Below, piece after piece: positions 53,786-62,839 of a DNA stretch of 64,000 bases. The notes below the pieces were generated by a model, which had not been told where the DNA came from, searched no databases, and saw only the letters and a list, made by a program, of their open reading frames with translations. A program made the translations under genes and the position numbers. The stretch comes from Chloroflexota bacterium (lineage in GTDB: Bacteria; Chloroflexota; Anaerolineae; Aggregatilineales; Phototrophicaceae), in the NCBI GenBank assembly GCA_011523615.1, contig WTGJ01000020.1:62001-126000 (forward strand), read 5' to 3'. How positions within the stretch are numbered: position 1 is the stretch's first letter; each line of letters opens with the position of its first letter.

Positions 53786-54826
53786 ATTGCGCAGCATCGG
53801 CGAAGGTGCCACATCATCGATTCCGCACCGCCATCCCGTTCGGGTAACTTCTTCAACCTCATCGGTTGTTTCGCCCTCTTCGGCTGTTCGCTGAGCATCA
53901 TCTTGCTGGCGGGCGCGGCGGGCTGGACCGGCGGACAACGCCTGGCCGAGCAGACGGCCCGCGTACAAAATGAACACTTCATCCAGGAGAACTGTGCTTT
54001 GTTTGCGGAAGATGTACAGGAGCGACGGGCCGTTTTCTTGCAACGGCGCTATGAGCTATTGGCCAGTTCGACCCCGGCGGCCCCATGCCTGGTGGGGATC
54101 CCGGCGACGGCGACTCAACTCGCTCAGCAATTATCCCTCAGCGCAGAAACCACCCTGACCCCAGTGGCCATCCCGGTGGCTTCTTCGTCGACGCCCGCCC
54201 CGCCTACGTTCACCGCCTCTCCTGCTCCCATATCCACTCACGATCTGCAATCCCTCGCCGAGCAATTGGAAGTGGCGCGACAGGCGATCCGAGCGCAAGA
54301 TTACCCTACGGCCATCGAATACTTGGAGACAATTCAGAGCGCCGACCCATCCTTTGATCCCTCGACGGTGAATGCTCTGTTGCTCTACGCACTTCGGATG
54401 CGCGCCACGTATCTCTTTGCCGCGGGTGAACTGGCCCCCGCCATCTTACTGGTCAATCGGGCGGAAGAAATTGGCCTGCCCGCCGAAGATCCGTTGCGCT
54501 TCTCGCGCCTGGTCGCCACGTACTATCTGGATGGCAGGCGTTGGATGGAGATCGATGCGACGCGCGCCATCCAAGACCTGGAATACGTGCGCTCCCTGGC
54601 CCCCAATTATGCCCCCACGGGATTGCCCAGCGCACAATCGCTCCTGGCGGAATCTCACCGCATTTACGCGGAAGTGTTGCTGGCCAACCAGGATCCCTGT
54701 GCAGCCACGACCCAATTCGAGCGAGCGATCCAACACGGTGCGGCCGGCGATGGCATCATCAGTCGCCTCCATACGGCCAGGGAGAATTGCAACCCCAGCG
54801 AAGCCACCGCCGAAACATCAGGGTAG
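53786..54826 (+). CDS. Membrane-anchored TPR-like protein; start abnormal
   Basis: The soluble part (from about residue 150) has helical repeats such as EQLEVARQAIRAQDYPTAIEYL and spaced AEEIGLP/ALRMRATYLFAAGEL segments that look like tetratricopeptide repeats, after a Pro/Ser/Thr-rich linker. The first ordinary start in frame is TTG 53903, but the frame upstream encodes a perfect TM helix (FNLIGCFALFGCSLSIILLAG). The only candidate start there is ATT 53786 with GAGGAG eight bases before. A TTG one base later opens another frame. Either a rare start or a one-base error lies between 53787 and 53822. Confidence 0.65.
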   Translation: MAQHRRRCHIIDSAPPSRSGNFFNLIGCFALFGCSLSIILLAGAAGWTGGQRLAEQTARVQNEHFIQENCALFAEDVQERRAVFLQRRYELLASSTPAAPCLVGIPATATQLAQQLSLSAETTLTPVAIPVASSSTPAPPTFTASPAPISTHDLQSLAEQLEVARQAIRAQDYPTAIEYLETIQSADPSFDPSTVNALLLYALRMRATYLFAAGELAPAILLVNRAEEIGLPAEDPLRFSRLVATYYLDGRRWMEIDATRAIQDLEYVRSLAPNYAPTGLPSAQSLLAESHRIYAEVLLANQDPCAATTQFERAIQHGAAGDGIISRLHTARENCNPSEATAETSG

Positions 54827-54898
54827 CGCCGCATCGATGCTTGTGAGAAAGGCCTGCACCCGATAGAATCATCCGCAAAGCAGAGTGAAACAAGGGTC

Positions 54899-55678
54899 AT
54901 GTACGCTGATTCTCCGACGAGTAGGGCGAGCCAGAATGGAAGCGATCCGATCATCATCTGTCGCGGGGTGAACAAATGGTTCGGCGAATTTCAGGCCTTG
55001 CAAGATATCAGCACCGAAGTGCAACGGCGTGAAGTATTGGTCATCGTGGGCCCTTCTGGTTCTGGAAAGTCGACCTTCATCCGCTGCATCAATCGGCTGG
55101 AGGAGCACCAGGAAGGTGAGATCATCGTGGATGGCGTCACCTTGAGCCATGACTTGAATGACATTTCCGAAATTCGCAAAGAGACCGGCATGGTGTTCCA
55201 GCAATTCAACCTGTTCCCGCATCTGACTGCGCTGGAAAACATCAGCCTTGCGCCGCGCACCGTGCTCAAGCTGCCGCGTCGTGAAGCGGAAGAGCGCGCG
55301 TTTCACTTGTTGGAACGAGTCGGAATTCCAGAACAAGCGCACAAGCTGCCCGCTGCTTTATCCGGCGGGCAACAGCAGCGGGTCGCCATCGCTCGCGCTT
55401 TGGCGATGGAACCGAAGATCATGCTCTTCGATGAGCCGACCTCTGCCTTGGATCCTGAAATGATCAAAGAGGTGCTGGATGTGATGAAAGAGTTGGCAGA
55501 AAGCGGGATGACGATGCTCGTGGTGACGCACGAGATGGGCTTTGCTCGTGAAGTCGCCCATCGTGTGCTATTTTTTGACCACGGGCGATTGATTGAGGAG
55601 GGTGAGCCCCACACATTTTTCTCTTTGGATGTGGATCATCATCCACGGACGAAAACTTTTCTTTCACAAATTTTGTAG
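54899..55678 (+). CDS. Amino-acid-type ABC transporter ATP-binding protein (orphan)
   Basis: A 259-residue ATPase of the polar amino acid uptake (GlnQ/HisP) class. Walker [10 protein letters not shown], the class-typical [16 protein letters not shown], signature [15 protein letters not shown], Walker [14 protein letters not shown], switch His in [13 protein letters not shown]. About 16 extra N-terminal residues precede the first strand. No permease or binding-protein gene is adjacent; the next gene encodes a universal stress protein. The partners are presumably elsewhere in the genome. Confidence 0.93.
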   Translation: MYADSPTSRASQNGSDPIIICRGVNKWFGEFQALQDISTEVQRREVLVIVGPSGSGKSTFIRCINRLEEHQEGEIIVDGVTLSHDLNDISEIRKETGMVFQQFNLFPHLTALENISLAPRTVLKLPRREAEERAFHLLERVGIPEQAHKLPAALSGGQQQRVAIARALAMEPKIMLFDEPTSALDPEMIKEVLDVMKELAESGMTMLVVTHEMGFAREVAHRVLFFDHGRLIEEGEPHTFFSLDVDHHPRTKTFLSQIL

Positions 55679-55686
55679 GGGAGATC

Positions 55687-56148
55687 ATGAAAGAAATCAA
55701 ATATCAAACCATAGCAATGCCAACCGCTCTCACCGAGTGGTCCAACCTCGTTTTGCCTTATGTGATGGGGATCATGCGCAGCCATCAGGCGGAATTGGTC
55801 CTTTTGCACGTCTTCACACCGCAAACGCCCGAACTGGTGGACTATGTCGATTGGACGCCGCTGGTCACCCAAAACACCGTCATCCAGGAACTCAGAGAGG
55901 ATGCGCGAAAACAACTGGATGATTATTGCAACTTGCTGCGGCAAGATGGCCACAACGTGCGCGGTGAATTGCTGGAAGGCAGCGGGATCGCTCAACCCAT
56001 CATCGATTACGTCAACGGCGGTGATATTGACCTGATGGTGATGAGCACTCATGGCCGCACCGGGCTGACTCGCAAATTGTTCGGCAGCCTGGCGCAAAGG
56101 CTCCTGTTGGATGTGCACATCCCCATCTTGCTGTACAACCCTCGCTGA
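55687..56148 (+). CDS. Universal stress protein (UspA family)
   Basis: A 153-residue single Usp domain. The ATP-binding signature near the C-terminus is intact: MSTHGRTGLTRKLFGSLAQRLL (G-2x-G-9x-G-S), followed by IPILLYNPR. GGGGAGATC precedes the ATG. The gene is eight bases after the orphan ABC ATPase, so both are likely made together. ATP-binding Usp proteins act under starvation or energy stress. Confidence 0.93.
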   Translation: MKEIKYQTIAMPTALTEWSNLVLPYVMGIMRSHQAELVLLHVFTPQTPELVDYVDWTPLVTQNTVIQELREDARKQLDDYCNLLRQDGHNVRGELLEGSGIAQPIIDYVNGGDIDLMVMSTHGRTGLTRKLFGSLAQRLLLDVHIPILLYNPR

Positions 56149-56172
56149 GGTGGAAGACCAAGGGAGCTTCAT

Positions 56173-56610
56173 TTGCGTTTCCTGATTCAACCATCACCAC
56201 AGTGGGGCAAAATCATCCGCGGGATTGCCGCCTTCGCGATCCTGCTCCTCCTGTTTCATTCATTGACCACCGGTTGGCTGGAATTGGCGATCGTCGCCCT
56301 GATCGCCTTCACCCTGGGCCGCGTCTCACAGCGGTCTTCCGCCCCACAGAGCGCCAGTGTCCCGGAAGCTCCCGCAAGTCATACTGCTGCCCCTGAAACA
56401 GCAACTCGGAAACCCATGGCTCGCGCCGAGGAAATCGCTGAGTTGGATGCCATGCTCTTAGAGGAAATCACCGAATTGGGTTTTGAAACCGTCGATGTGG
56501 ATGCCCTCACCACTCGCATCGAGCGCGGTGCGGAAGAGCGTCAGCGCAGCTACGACCCGGCAGCCGACCTCGCCGCCCGCCGCGAAAAATTAGCGCGCAA
56601 CCGATCTTAG
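56173..56610 (+). CDS. Small membrane-anchored protein of unknown function
   Basis: A 145-residue protein starting at TTG with AGGGAG six bases upstream. Two close hydrophobic segments (residues ~14-50) form a hairpin; a Pro/Ala/Ser linker and a charged Glu/Arg-rich helical tail follow (ERGAEERQRSYDPAADLAARR). No family recognised. Its end lies next to the unclear start of the GT9 gene. Confidence 0.65.
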   Translation: MRFLIQPSPQWGKIIRGIAAFAILLLLFHSLTTGWLELAIVALIAFTLGRVSQRSSAPQSASVPEAPASHTAAPETATRKPMARAEEIAELDAMLLEEITELGFETVDVDALTTRIERGAEERQRSYDPAADLAARREKLARNRS

Positions 56611-56636
56611 CTACCGGCCCGCTCGCCCGGGTTCCG

Positions 56637-57677
56637 ATCGCGCGCATCATCCTCATCCGCCCTTGTTGCATTGGCGATGTGGTGATGGCCACCGCCGCGC
56701 TCAAGGCGCTGCGCCGTGCCTTCCCCCGGGCAGAGATCAGTTTCGCGGTCGGCAGCTGGTCTCGCCCCGTGCTGACCGAACACCCGGATATCGACCAGCT
56801 GGTGGATGTGGGGCCGCAGGCCCTACCGACGCGGTCTGTACCAGGCTTCCTGGGATTCCTGCGCCAATTGAGGGCGGGGCGCTACGATCTGGCCGTTTCT
56901 TTGGTTCGCTCGGCAACCATGAGTCTGGCCCTGCGCTGGAGTGGAATTCCGATGAGAGCGGGGATGCACAGCGGCCATCGCGGCTTCGGTTATCAATACC
57001 GAGCCCATGTCGACCCCCGTGTGGCACGTCACGAAAGCGACATCTATCTGGATGTAGTGGCGGCACTGGGCATCGATACCGCAGGCTGCCTGCCGCAGAT
57101 TCCTTTGCCGGAAGCCGCGGCCGATTCTTTGGAGACAAAGTTGCAGCAGCGTGGCATTGTGCCTCCTTTCTTTGTGCTCCATCCCGGCGGGGGTGAAAAT
57201 CCAGGGGCGGTGTTCCCGAACAAACGCTGGCCGCTCGAGAACTTCCTGCAACTGGCGGCTCGTTTGGAACAGCGCTGGAGCGCCCAAGCCATCTGGCTGG
57301 TGGGTGCGGAGGAGACGTCCCTCATCACGGAGTTGCGACGGAGGATTCCTGCCCTGAACCAAGTCTTCATCGGCGATCTCCGTTTCGCGGAAATTGCTCA
57401 GCTGGCGCACCGGGCGATCCTATACATTGGCAATGACAGCGGGCTTTCGCATTATGTGGCGGCCAGCCAGGCCCGCGTAGCCACGATTTTCGGCCCCAGC
57501 GATCCCCGGCGTTATGCACCGCTGGGCCCGGCGACACTCACCCTCCATCGCAGCCAGACGAGCGCTGATGCCAGCACCTTGCCACACAAACCGAGAACCT
57601 GGAATTGGCAGCGTGCAGGGATCGGCGTAGCTGAAGCGGAAACGGCCGTCCTGGATTGGGTGACAGGGCTGACATGA
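56637..57677 (+). CDS. Family 9 glycosyltransferase (heptosyltransferase-like); start unresolved
   Basis: About 346 residues from the codon chosen. The conserved GT9 N-terminus ARIILIRPCCIGDVVMATAA is fully encoded, but the first ATG/GTG codons in frame lie inside it (56673-56679). Upstream only ATC (56637) or ATT (56589) could serve, or a base is wrong. The donor half has FFVLHPGGGENPGAVFPNKRW and YIGNDSGLSHYVAASQARVATIFGPSDPRRYAPLG, the GT9 hallmark. GT9 enzymes add heptose or other sugars to lipid-linked or surface glycans. The end overlaps the YchF-like gene (ATGA). Confidence 0.85.
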   Translation: MARIILIRPCCIGDVVMATAALKALRRAFPRAEISFAVGSWSRPVLTEHPDIDQLVDVGPQALPTRSVPGFLGFLRQLRAGRYDLAVSLVRSATMSLALRWSGIPMRAGMHSGHRGFGYQYRAHVDPRVARHESDIYLDVVAALGIDTAGCLPQIPLPEAAADSLETKLQQRGIVPPFFVLHPGGGENPGAVFPNKRWPLENFLQLAARLEQRWSAQAIWLVGAEETSLITELRRRIPALNQVFIGDLRFAEIAQLAHRAILYIGNDSGLSHYVAASQARVATIFGPSDPRRYAPLGPATLTLHRSQTSADASTLPHKPRTWNWQRAGIGVAEAETAVLDWVTGLT

Positions 57678-58753
57678 TGCAACTGGCGATCATCGGTCTG
57701 CCCAATAGCGGGAAGACGACTCTGTTCAACGCCATTTGTGGCAGCGATCGCCCGGTAACGCCCTATCCCATCCTGGAAATTGCCCATCATTCCGCCGTCG
57801 TTCCGATCCTGGACGAGCGGCTGGATGCTTTGCAGGCAATCTTCCAGTCGCAGAAGAAAACATATGCCAGAGTCACCTTCGTCGATACCAATGGGCTGGG
57901 GATGAGTGAAGCGGAGGGCTTGCCCGGCGTGCTGCGCAATCGTCTGGCGAACCAGGATGGTTTCATCTACGTCTTGCGCTCTTTTGAATCCGCCAGCGCC
58001 CCACACCCCTTATCATCGGTCGATCCCCTGCGAGATTTCTCGCTACTGGAAGGCGAATTTCTCCTCTCCGATCAACTGACCGTAGAAACGCGCCTGGAGC
58101 GAATCGCCAGTGAGATCGCGCTGAAAGGCCGCCGCCGTGGCGAAGAACTTTCTGCAGAGCGAATGTTGTTGGAACGACTCGCGTTGATGTTGGAAAGTGG
58201 CCGTCCGCTGCGAACCGCGTCTTTCAGCGAAAAGGATCGACCGTTCCTTCATGGCTTCGGCTTGCTGTCCATCAAACCGCTGCTGGTGGTGATCAATGTG
58301 GGGGATGATCCGCTTCAACCACTGGCATTTCCGGAAATATCGCAAGCCGGCGCCGCATTGACTCAATTGCCCGCTGCCCTGGAATGGGAGATCGCACAAC
58401 TGCCCAAGGAAGAGCAAAACCCGTTCTTGTGTGAATATGGCATCCGTGAGTTGGTCGCGACGCAGCTGCCTTCTCTGGCGATGTCTGCCTTGGAGCGCAT
58501 CACTTTTTTCACAGCAGCGGAAACGGAGGCCCGGGCATGGAGCCTGCCACGTGGGGGGAGCGCAGTGGAAGCGGCCGCCATGGTGCATAGTGACCTGGCC
58601 CGCGGTTTCATCCGCGCCGAAGTGATGGCGGCGGCAGAGCTCATCCAGGCCGGTTCGGAAGCCCAGCTGCGCGCCGCCGGTAATCTGCGTCTGGAAGGCA
58701 AGAACTACGTGGTGCAGGAAGGGGATCTCTTGCAGATTCGTTTCAACGTTTAG
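57674..58753 (+). CDS. Divergent YchF/Obg-like P-loop NTPase
   Basis: About 359 residues, the size of YchF. G1 is GLPNSGKTTLFNA, and G3 is FVDTNGLG in place of the usual DxAGLV. The switch region PYPILEIAHHSAVVP corresponds to the YPF.TI..N.G.V.VPD block but is altered, and the G4 position reads VVINVGDD in place of NKxD, as in ATP-preferring YchF. The C-terminal 80 residues match the TGS-like tail (HSDLARGFIRAEVM, YVVQEGDLLQIRFNV). It is probably a lineage-specific paralogue rather than the housekeeping YchF. It sits in a cell-surface gene neighbourhood. Confidence 0.85.
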   Translation: MMQLAIIGLPNSGKTTLFNAICGSDRPVTPYPILEIAHHSAVVPILDERLDALQAIFQSQKKTYARVTFVDTNGLGMSEAEGLPGVLRNRLANQDGFIYVLRSFESASAPHPLSSVDPLRDFSLLEGEFLLSDQLTVETRLERIASEIALKGRRRGEELSAERMLLERLALMLESGRPLRTASFSEKDRPFLHGFGLLSIKPLLVVINVGDDPLQPLAFPEISQAGAALTQLPAALEWEIAQLPKEEQNPFLCEYGIRELVATQLPSLAMSALERITFFTAAETEARAWSLPRGGSAVEAAAMVHSDLARGFIRAEVMAAAELIQAGSEAQLRAAGNLRLEGKNYVVQEGDLLQIRFNV

Positions 58754-60087
58754 GCAAAGGCCCGTCGCTGGAGCTCAGCCAACGCAAAGCGCGCGGTCAA
58801 AGAGACCGAAACGGCGTAGAGCAACACAATGTAAATCACCCCGTGCATCGCATCCTGCATATTGAGCAAAGTGTATGCGAATGCGCTCACGCTCAGCAGG
58901 GCGAAGGCTTTGGCGAGGGCAGCCAAGCGAACCTGCCGTTGTGCGCGATAGAGCGGCCCCAATGCACCACTCACGGTGATGATCGTCGCATAGATGAGCA
59001 AGCCGCGCAGCAGGGGAATCGCCGACCGCCACTGTTCACCAAAAATAGGCGGGATGACCCAGGGGAAAATGAAGAAGAGGATGCCATTCACGAGCAGCGA
59101 ACCCGCCAGCAAAGCCAATTGCACCTTGCGCAAGGTGAACCACAAGCGCAGGTACTCCTTGGCGCCCACCAAACGTGGGATGACGGCACTCATGTTTTCA
59201 AAGAGGCCGGCCGTCAAGAAGGTGAGCCGTTCCATGAGGTTGAGCGCGAAACTCAACGGGGCTGCTGCCAGCGGCCCGCCCACGGCCCCCACCCATTGCA
59301 GCGCGATCTTGACGAAAAAAGTGCCCAGGTTCTTGTCGATGGAAATCATGATGCCAAAGCGCCATTCACGAAGGAGATTCACGCGGGGGATGCGCTGAAC
59401 CAATTCGTGGACGCGGGGCAGCAATGGCATTTTGCGCTCGCGAAAGCGCAAGGCGATCACCAGCGCAATCCACATCATCAGCCAGGCATGGGCCACCCGG
59501 GCAACCACCATGCTGCTCAAGCTTGCGCTGCGGTTCAAGGCAAGCACGACCACCCCCAGGAGCAGCAACTGATTCAGTACATGCAGCGCGGATACCAGGG
59601 ACATCCAACGGTGATTGCGAATGCTCATCAATACCAGCTGATACACCGAATTGCCCAGAATGCGCAACGATAGCCAGGCGCTCCAGATGCCGATGAGTTC
59701 GTCTTCATAGAGCATTTGCGTCACCTGTGGAGCGAGCAAACTCAAAGCGACAAAACTGATCAGTGCCCAGGCGAAAGCGGCGATCAGGTATTGGGCCAAT
59801 AAGTCGGCGATCTCCTCCCGCCTGGCTTCACCACCCAGGGCTTCCGCCATCCTGGTTTGTACGCTCTGGCTGATGCCGCTGAGGTTGAGCAGGCCCCAGG
59901 TTTCCGTCGTAGCGAGCACGAGTCCCCAGCGGCCGAATTCGAGCGGGCCCAACGCGCGCGTCACCACGATCACCGAAAGAAAGCCCAAGAGAGCGCCCAG
60001 GCTGCGGCTCAGTTGCAAGGACAAGGTATCGCGCACGAGTTTTCGGCGGAAAAAGGGGAGGATCTGCTGCCAGGAGACGCGTTCCAT
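58750..60087 (-). CDS. Polysaccharide/oligosaccharide flippase (Wzx-like)
   Basis: A 445-residue membrane protein with 12 or so hydrophobic segments. The N-terminus (LLGFLSVIVVTRALGPLEFGRWGL) is the typical Wzx/MATE-like first helix pair with the 'R.LGP.E.G' motif. It would flip lipid-linked glycan units across the membrane. A TAGACT box ends six bases before the ATG, with no ribosome site, so this mRNA may be leaderless. The stop overlaps the convergent YchF-like gene by four bases. Confidence 0.88.
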   Translation of the reverse strand: MERVSWQQILPFFRRKLVRDTLSLQLSRSLGALLGFLSVIVVTRALGPLEFGRWGLVLATTETWGLLNLSGISQSVQTRMAEALGGEARREEIADLLAQYLIAAFAWALISFVALSLLAPQVTQMLYEDELIGIWSAWLSLRILGNSVYQLVLMSIRNHRWMSLVSALHVLNQLLLLGVVVLALNRSASLSSMVVARVAHAWLMMWIALVIALRFRERKMPLLPRVHELVQRIPRVNLLREWRFGIMISIDKNLGTFFVKIALQWVGAVGGPLAAAPLSFALNLMERLTFLTAGLFENMSAVIPRLVGAKEYLRLWFTLRKVQLALLAGSLLVNGILFFIFPWVIPPIFGEQWRSAIPLLRGLLIYATIITVSGALGPLYRAQRQVRLAALAKAFALLSVSAFAYTLLNMQDAMHGVIYIVLLYAVSVSLTARFALAELQRRAFA

Positions 60088-60093
60088 ACGCTC

Positions 60094-60099
60094 AGTCTA
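60094..60099 (-). promoter_or_regulatory. -10-like element next to the flippase start
   Basis: TAGACT (minus strand) lies six bases before the ATG. This is the spacing expected when transcription begins at the start codon. No clear -35. Confidence 0.35.
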
Positions 60100-60139
60100 G
60101 CAGGCTACCGACTGAACATCGTAGCGGATTTGTTTGCGC

Positions 60140-60145
60140 TATAAT
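60140..60145 (+). promoter_or_regulatory. -10 element of the aminotransferase gene
   Basis: A perfect TATAAT stands 46 bases before the ATG. A -35 box is not evident at 16-18 bases. Confidence 0.45.
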
Positions 60146-60191
60146 CGCAAGGTCTTCCCGTATTGACCTGCTGTCGAAAAGGCCGAGCTGA

Positions 60192-61463
60192 ATGTCCGAA
60201 GCGCTGGAACTCCTCTCACCGGTTTGGAAACACAAAAGTACCATCCAGCCCGTTCGTGGTTCGGGTTGTCATCTCTATGATGCAGCGGGACAAGAGTACC
60301 TGGATTTCACCTGCGGCATCGGCGTGACGAACACCGGCCACGCGCATCCTCGTGTGGTGCAGGCGATTCAACAACAGGCGGAACGGCTGCTCTTCGGGCA
60401 AATCAACATCGTGATTCCCCCCATCACTTTACAACTGGCTGAACAACTCAATGAAATCACGCCCACCGAAATCAACCGATTTTTCTTCACCAATAGCGGT
60501 GCAGAAGCGATTGAATCGGCGGTCAAACTTTCGCGGCATGCCACCGGTCGGCGCAACCTCATCGTCTTCCAGGGCAGTTTCCACGGTCGTACCGCGCAAA
60601 CGATGGCGATGACCACTTCCAAAACCATTTACCGCCATCGCTATCAACCCCTGCCATCTGCCGTTTTCGTCACGCCCTTCCCAGCGGCCAAAGAACTCGG
60701 CATGGAGGAAGCAGCCGCGGCAGAATTTGCCCTGGGTCAGCTGTGGGCGCTCCTGGCCAGTCAGAGCGCTCCGGATGAGACGGCAGCCATCATCATCGAG
60801 CCGGTATTGGGGGAAGGTGGCTATGTGCCTGCTCCCCGTTCCTTCCTGCAAGGGTTAAGGCAGGTCTGCGATGAAACCGGCATCTTGCTGGTCGTGGACG
60901 AAGTGCAAAGCGGTTTCGGCCGTACGGGTCGTTTCTTCGCCTTTGAGCATGCTGACATCACACCGGATCTCATCGTGATGGCCAAAGGACTGGGCAGTGG
61001 GATGCCGATCTCCGCGCTGGGCGCACGCCAGGAACTCATGGAACGATGGGAACCCGGCACCCATGGCGGTACATACGGCGGCGGCAGTGCGGTGGCCATC
61101 GCAGCGGCTTGTGCGACGATAGAAACCATCCAGGAAGAAGGCTTGTTGCAAAACGCGGCGCGCATCGGCGATCAGCTGCAACGTGGTCTGCATCACCTGC
61201 GGGAGAGCTACCCCGCGATCAGCGACGTCCGCGGTCTCGGTGCGATGGTCGGCTGTGAGTTCAGCGACGCCCAGGGCCAACCAGATACGGCAACGGCCAG
61301 CGCGGTGGCCGATGCCTGCCTCCAGCGCAATTTGTTGCTGCTCACCTGCGGGACGTATGACAATGTCATCCGCTGGATCCCTCCTCTGGTCGCGACTCGA
61401 GAAGAAACCAACCAGGCGCTGGAAGTCTTCGCCACCGCTTTGGCCGAGGTCATCGGCGCGTGA
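60192..61463 (+). CDS. Class III aminotransferase (4-aminobutyrate aminotransferase-like)
   Basis: A 423-residue fold-type I PLP enzyme. Features in order: FTNSGAEAIESAVKLSRHATGR (PLP phosphate site), FHGRTAQTMAMTTSK, IIEPVLGEGGYVPAP, the Asp in LLVVDEVQSGFGRTG, and the Schiff-base Lys in VMAKGLGSGMPISALGAR. The pattern fits GabT-like or ornithine/acetylornithine aminotransferases; the choice between them cannot be made here. It is transcribed alone. Confidence 0.92.
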   Translation: MSEALELLSPVWKHKSTIQPVRGSGCHLYDAAGQEYLDFTCGIGVTNTGHAHPRVVQAIQQQAERLLFGQINIVIPPITLQLAEQLNEITPTEINRFFFTNSGAEAIESAVKLSRHATGRRNLIVFQGSFHGRTAQTMAMTTSKTIYRHRYQPLPSAVFVTPFPAAKELGMEEAAAAEFALGQLWALLASQSAPDETAAIIIEPVLGEGGYVPAPRSFLQGLRQVCDETGILLVVDEVQSGFGRTGRFFAFEHADITPDLIVMAKGLGSGMPISALGARQELMERWEPGTHGGTYGGGSAVAIAAACATIETIQEEGLLQNAARIGDQLQRGLHHLRESYPAISDVRGLGAMVGCEFSDAQGQPDTATASAVADACLQRNLLLLTCGTYDNVIRWIPPLVATREETNQALEVFATALAEVIGA

Positions 61464-61559
61464 AGCAACCCGACTCATGCTTGCCAGTGACCGCGCCAAA
61501 GTCTATCATGGTGGCTGTTGATTTGCCGATCAAATGGGTGCCCGTGAATCCCTAATCAC

Positions 61560-62816
61560 ATGAATCAACCGCTCCGCAGATTACTGCTCTCGCCTCGCAC
61601 CTTGTTCGTCTTGCTCTTGTCCGGCATCGGAGTCGTCGGCGGCGGCTACCTGGCAGGGGAAATGACGCCACTGCTGTTTCCCGCCCAGGCTTCTGCGGAA
61701 GCTCGCCAGGTGGACGATCTGTTCCGCTTCCTGATGATCATCGCCGGGGCGATTTGGTTCCTGGTGCAAGGCTTGATCGTCTTCGCCATCATCGCTTATC
61801 GCCGCCGACCCGGTGATGATGCCGATGGTCCCAGTTGGCATGGCAACCGCCTATTAGAATTCGTCTGGACCTTCATCCCCTCCGTCATCGTCTTTGTGCT
61901 GGTCGTATTCAGTTACCAGGTCTGGGTCGATATCACCACACCCAAGGCTGATGAGAATCAGGTGCTCGGCTACGATGTGGTACCCGTGTTCGCCGAAGGG
62001 CAACAATTCGCCTGGCGCTTTACCTACTCTGTGACCCTCCCGGATAGCGGACGGGAAATCAAAGTTGTATCGCCCTCGTTGCATACTTTCGTCGGGCAGA
62101 ATGTCCATCTGACGATGGAAACGGCCGACGTGATCCATTCCTTCTGGGTGCCCGCCTTCCGCATCAAACAAGACCTCCTGCCCGGCTATACCACCGATGT
62201 CCGCTTCACTCCTACCCTGGCGACCGAAGTGGTATGGGAGAATGGGGAGCCCGTCCATCATGGTTATCCCATCGTGTGCGCGGAGTTGTGCGGCAGCGGC
62301 CATGGCAGCATGCGTTCGCAAGTGATCGTCCACGCTACGGAAAGCGATTTCGTCGAGTCGTTCTTGCAACCGGAAATCGACTTCATCATCAATCCGCCGA
62401 CGGATCCGGTGCTCATCGGCCAAAAACTGCTGGCCGATAATGTCTACGGATGTGCCAGCTGCCATACCCTGGAAACCCCGCACTTCAGCTGGGACGGCAA
62501 TCAAGCGCCGGTGTTGAATGGCATCGGCACCCGGGCTTCCTTGCGCATCGCGGGTTATTCGGCAAAAGATTACTTGCTGGAATCGCTCGGCAATTCACCG
62601 GCCTTCCTCGTCCCGGGAGACTGGCCCGCCGTGATGACCGTGTTTCAAGCGGAAGATTCGACCCTGGCGACGTACATGCCGCTTGGCGATCAGCAGGCCA
62701 TCGCCGCTTACTTGTGCACGGTCACGGCAGACCCGGATGCAGAACCCGCCTGCGAGATTGAGCTGAGTGCACCGACTTCGCTCGATGCGCCCGAAGCTGC
62801 ATCGGAAGCGAGTTAA
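61560..62816 (+). CDS. coxB: Cytochrome c oxidase subunit II with fused cytochrome c domain
   Basis: A 418-residue protein. An N-terminal hydrophobic segment, then two TM helices (about 55-80 and 105-125), precede the CuA cupredoxin domain with CAELCGSGHGSM (C-x3-C-x3-H-x2-M) near residue 240. A C-terminal cytochrome c domain with CASCH near residue 300 follows. This caa3-type fusion lets the enzyme take electrons without a separate soluble cytochrome c. The haem Met ligand is probably in the MTVFQ or TYMPLG segment. coxA follows after 23 bases. Confidence 0.95.
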   Translation: MNQPLRRLLLSPRTLFVLLLSGIGVVGGGYLAGEMTPLLFPAQASAEARQVDDLFRFLMIIAGAIWFLVQGLIVFAIIAYRRRPGDDADGPSWHGNRLLEFVWTFIPSVIVFVLVVFSYQVWVDITTPKADENQVLGYDVVPVFAEGQQFAWRFTYSVTLPDSGREIKVVSPSLHTFVGQNVHLTMETADVIHSFWVPAFRIKQDLLPGYTTDVRFTPTLATEVVWENGEPVHHGYPIVCAELCGSGHGSMRSQVIVHATESDFVESFLQPEIDFIINPPTDPVLIGQKLLADNVYGCASCHTLETPHFSWDGNQAPVLNGIGTRASLRIAGYSAKDYLLESLGNSPAFLVPGDWPAVMTVFQAEDSTLATYMPLGDQQAIAAYLCTVTADPDAEPACEIELSAPTSLDAPEAASEAS

Positions 62817-62839
62817 GCGCCCGGATAGAAAGGATATCG

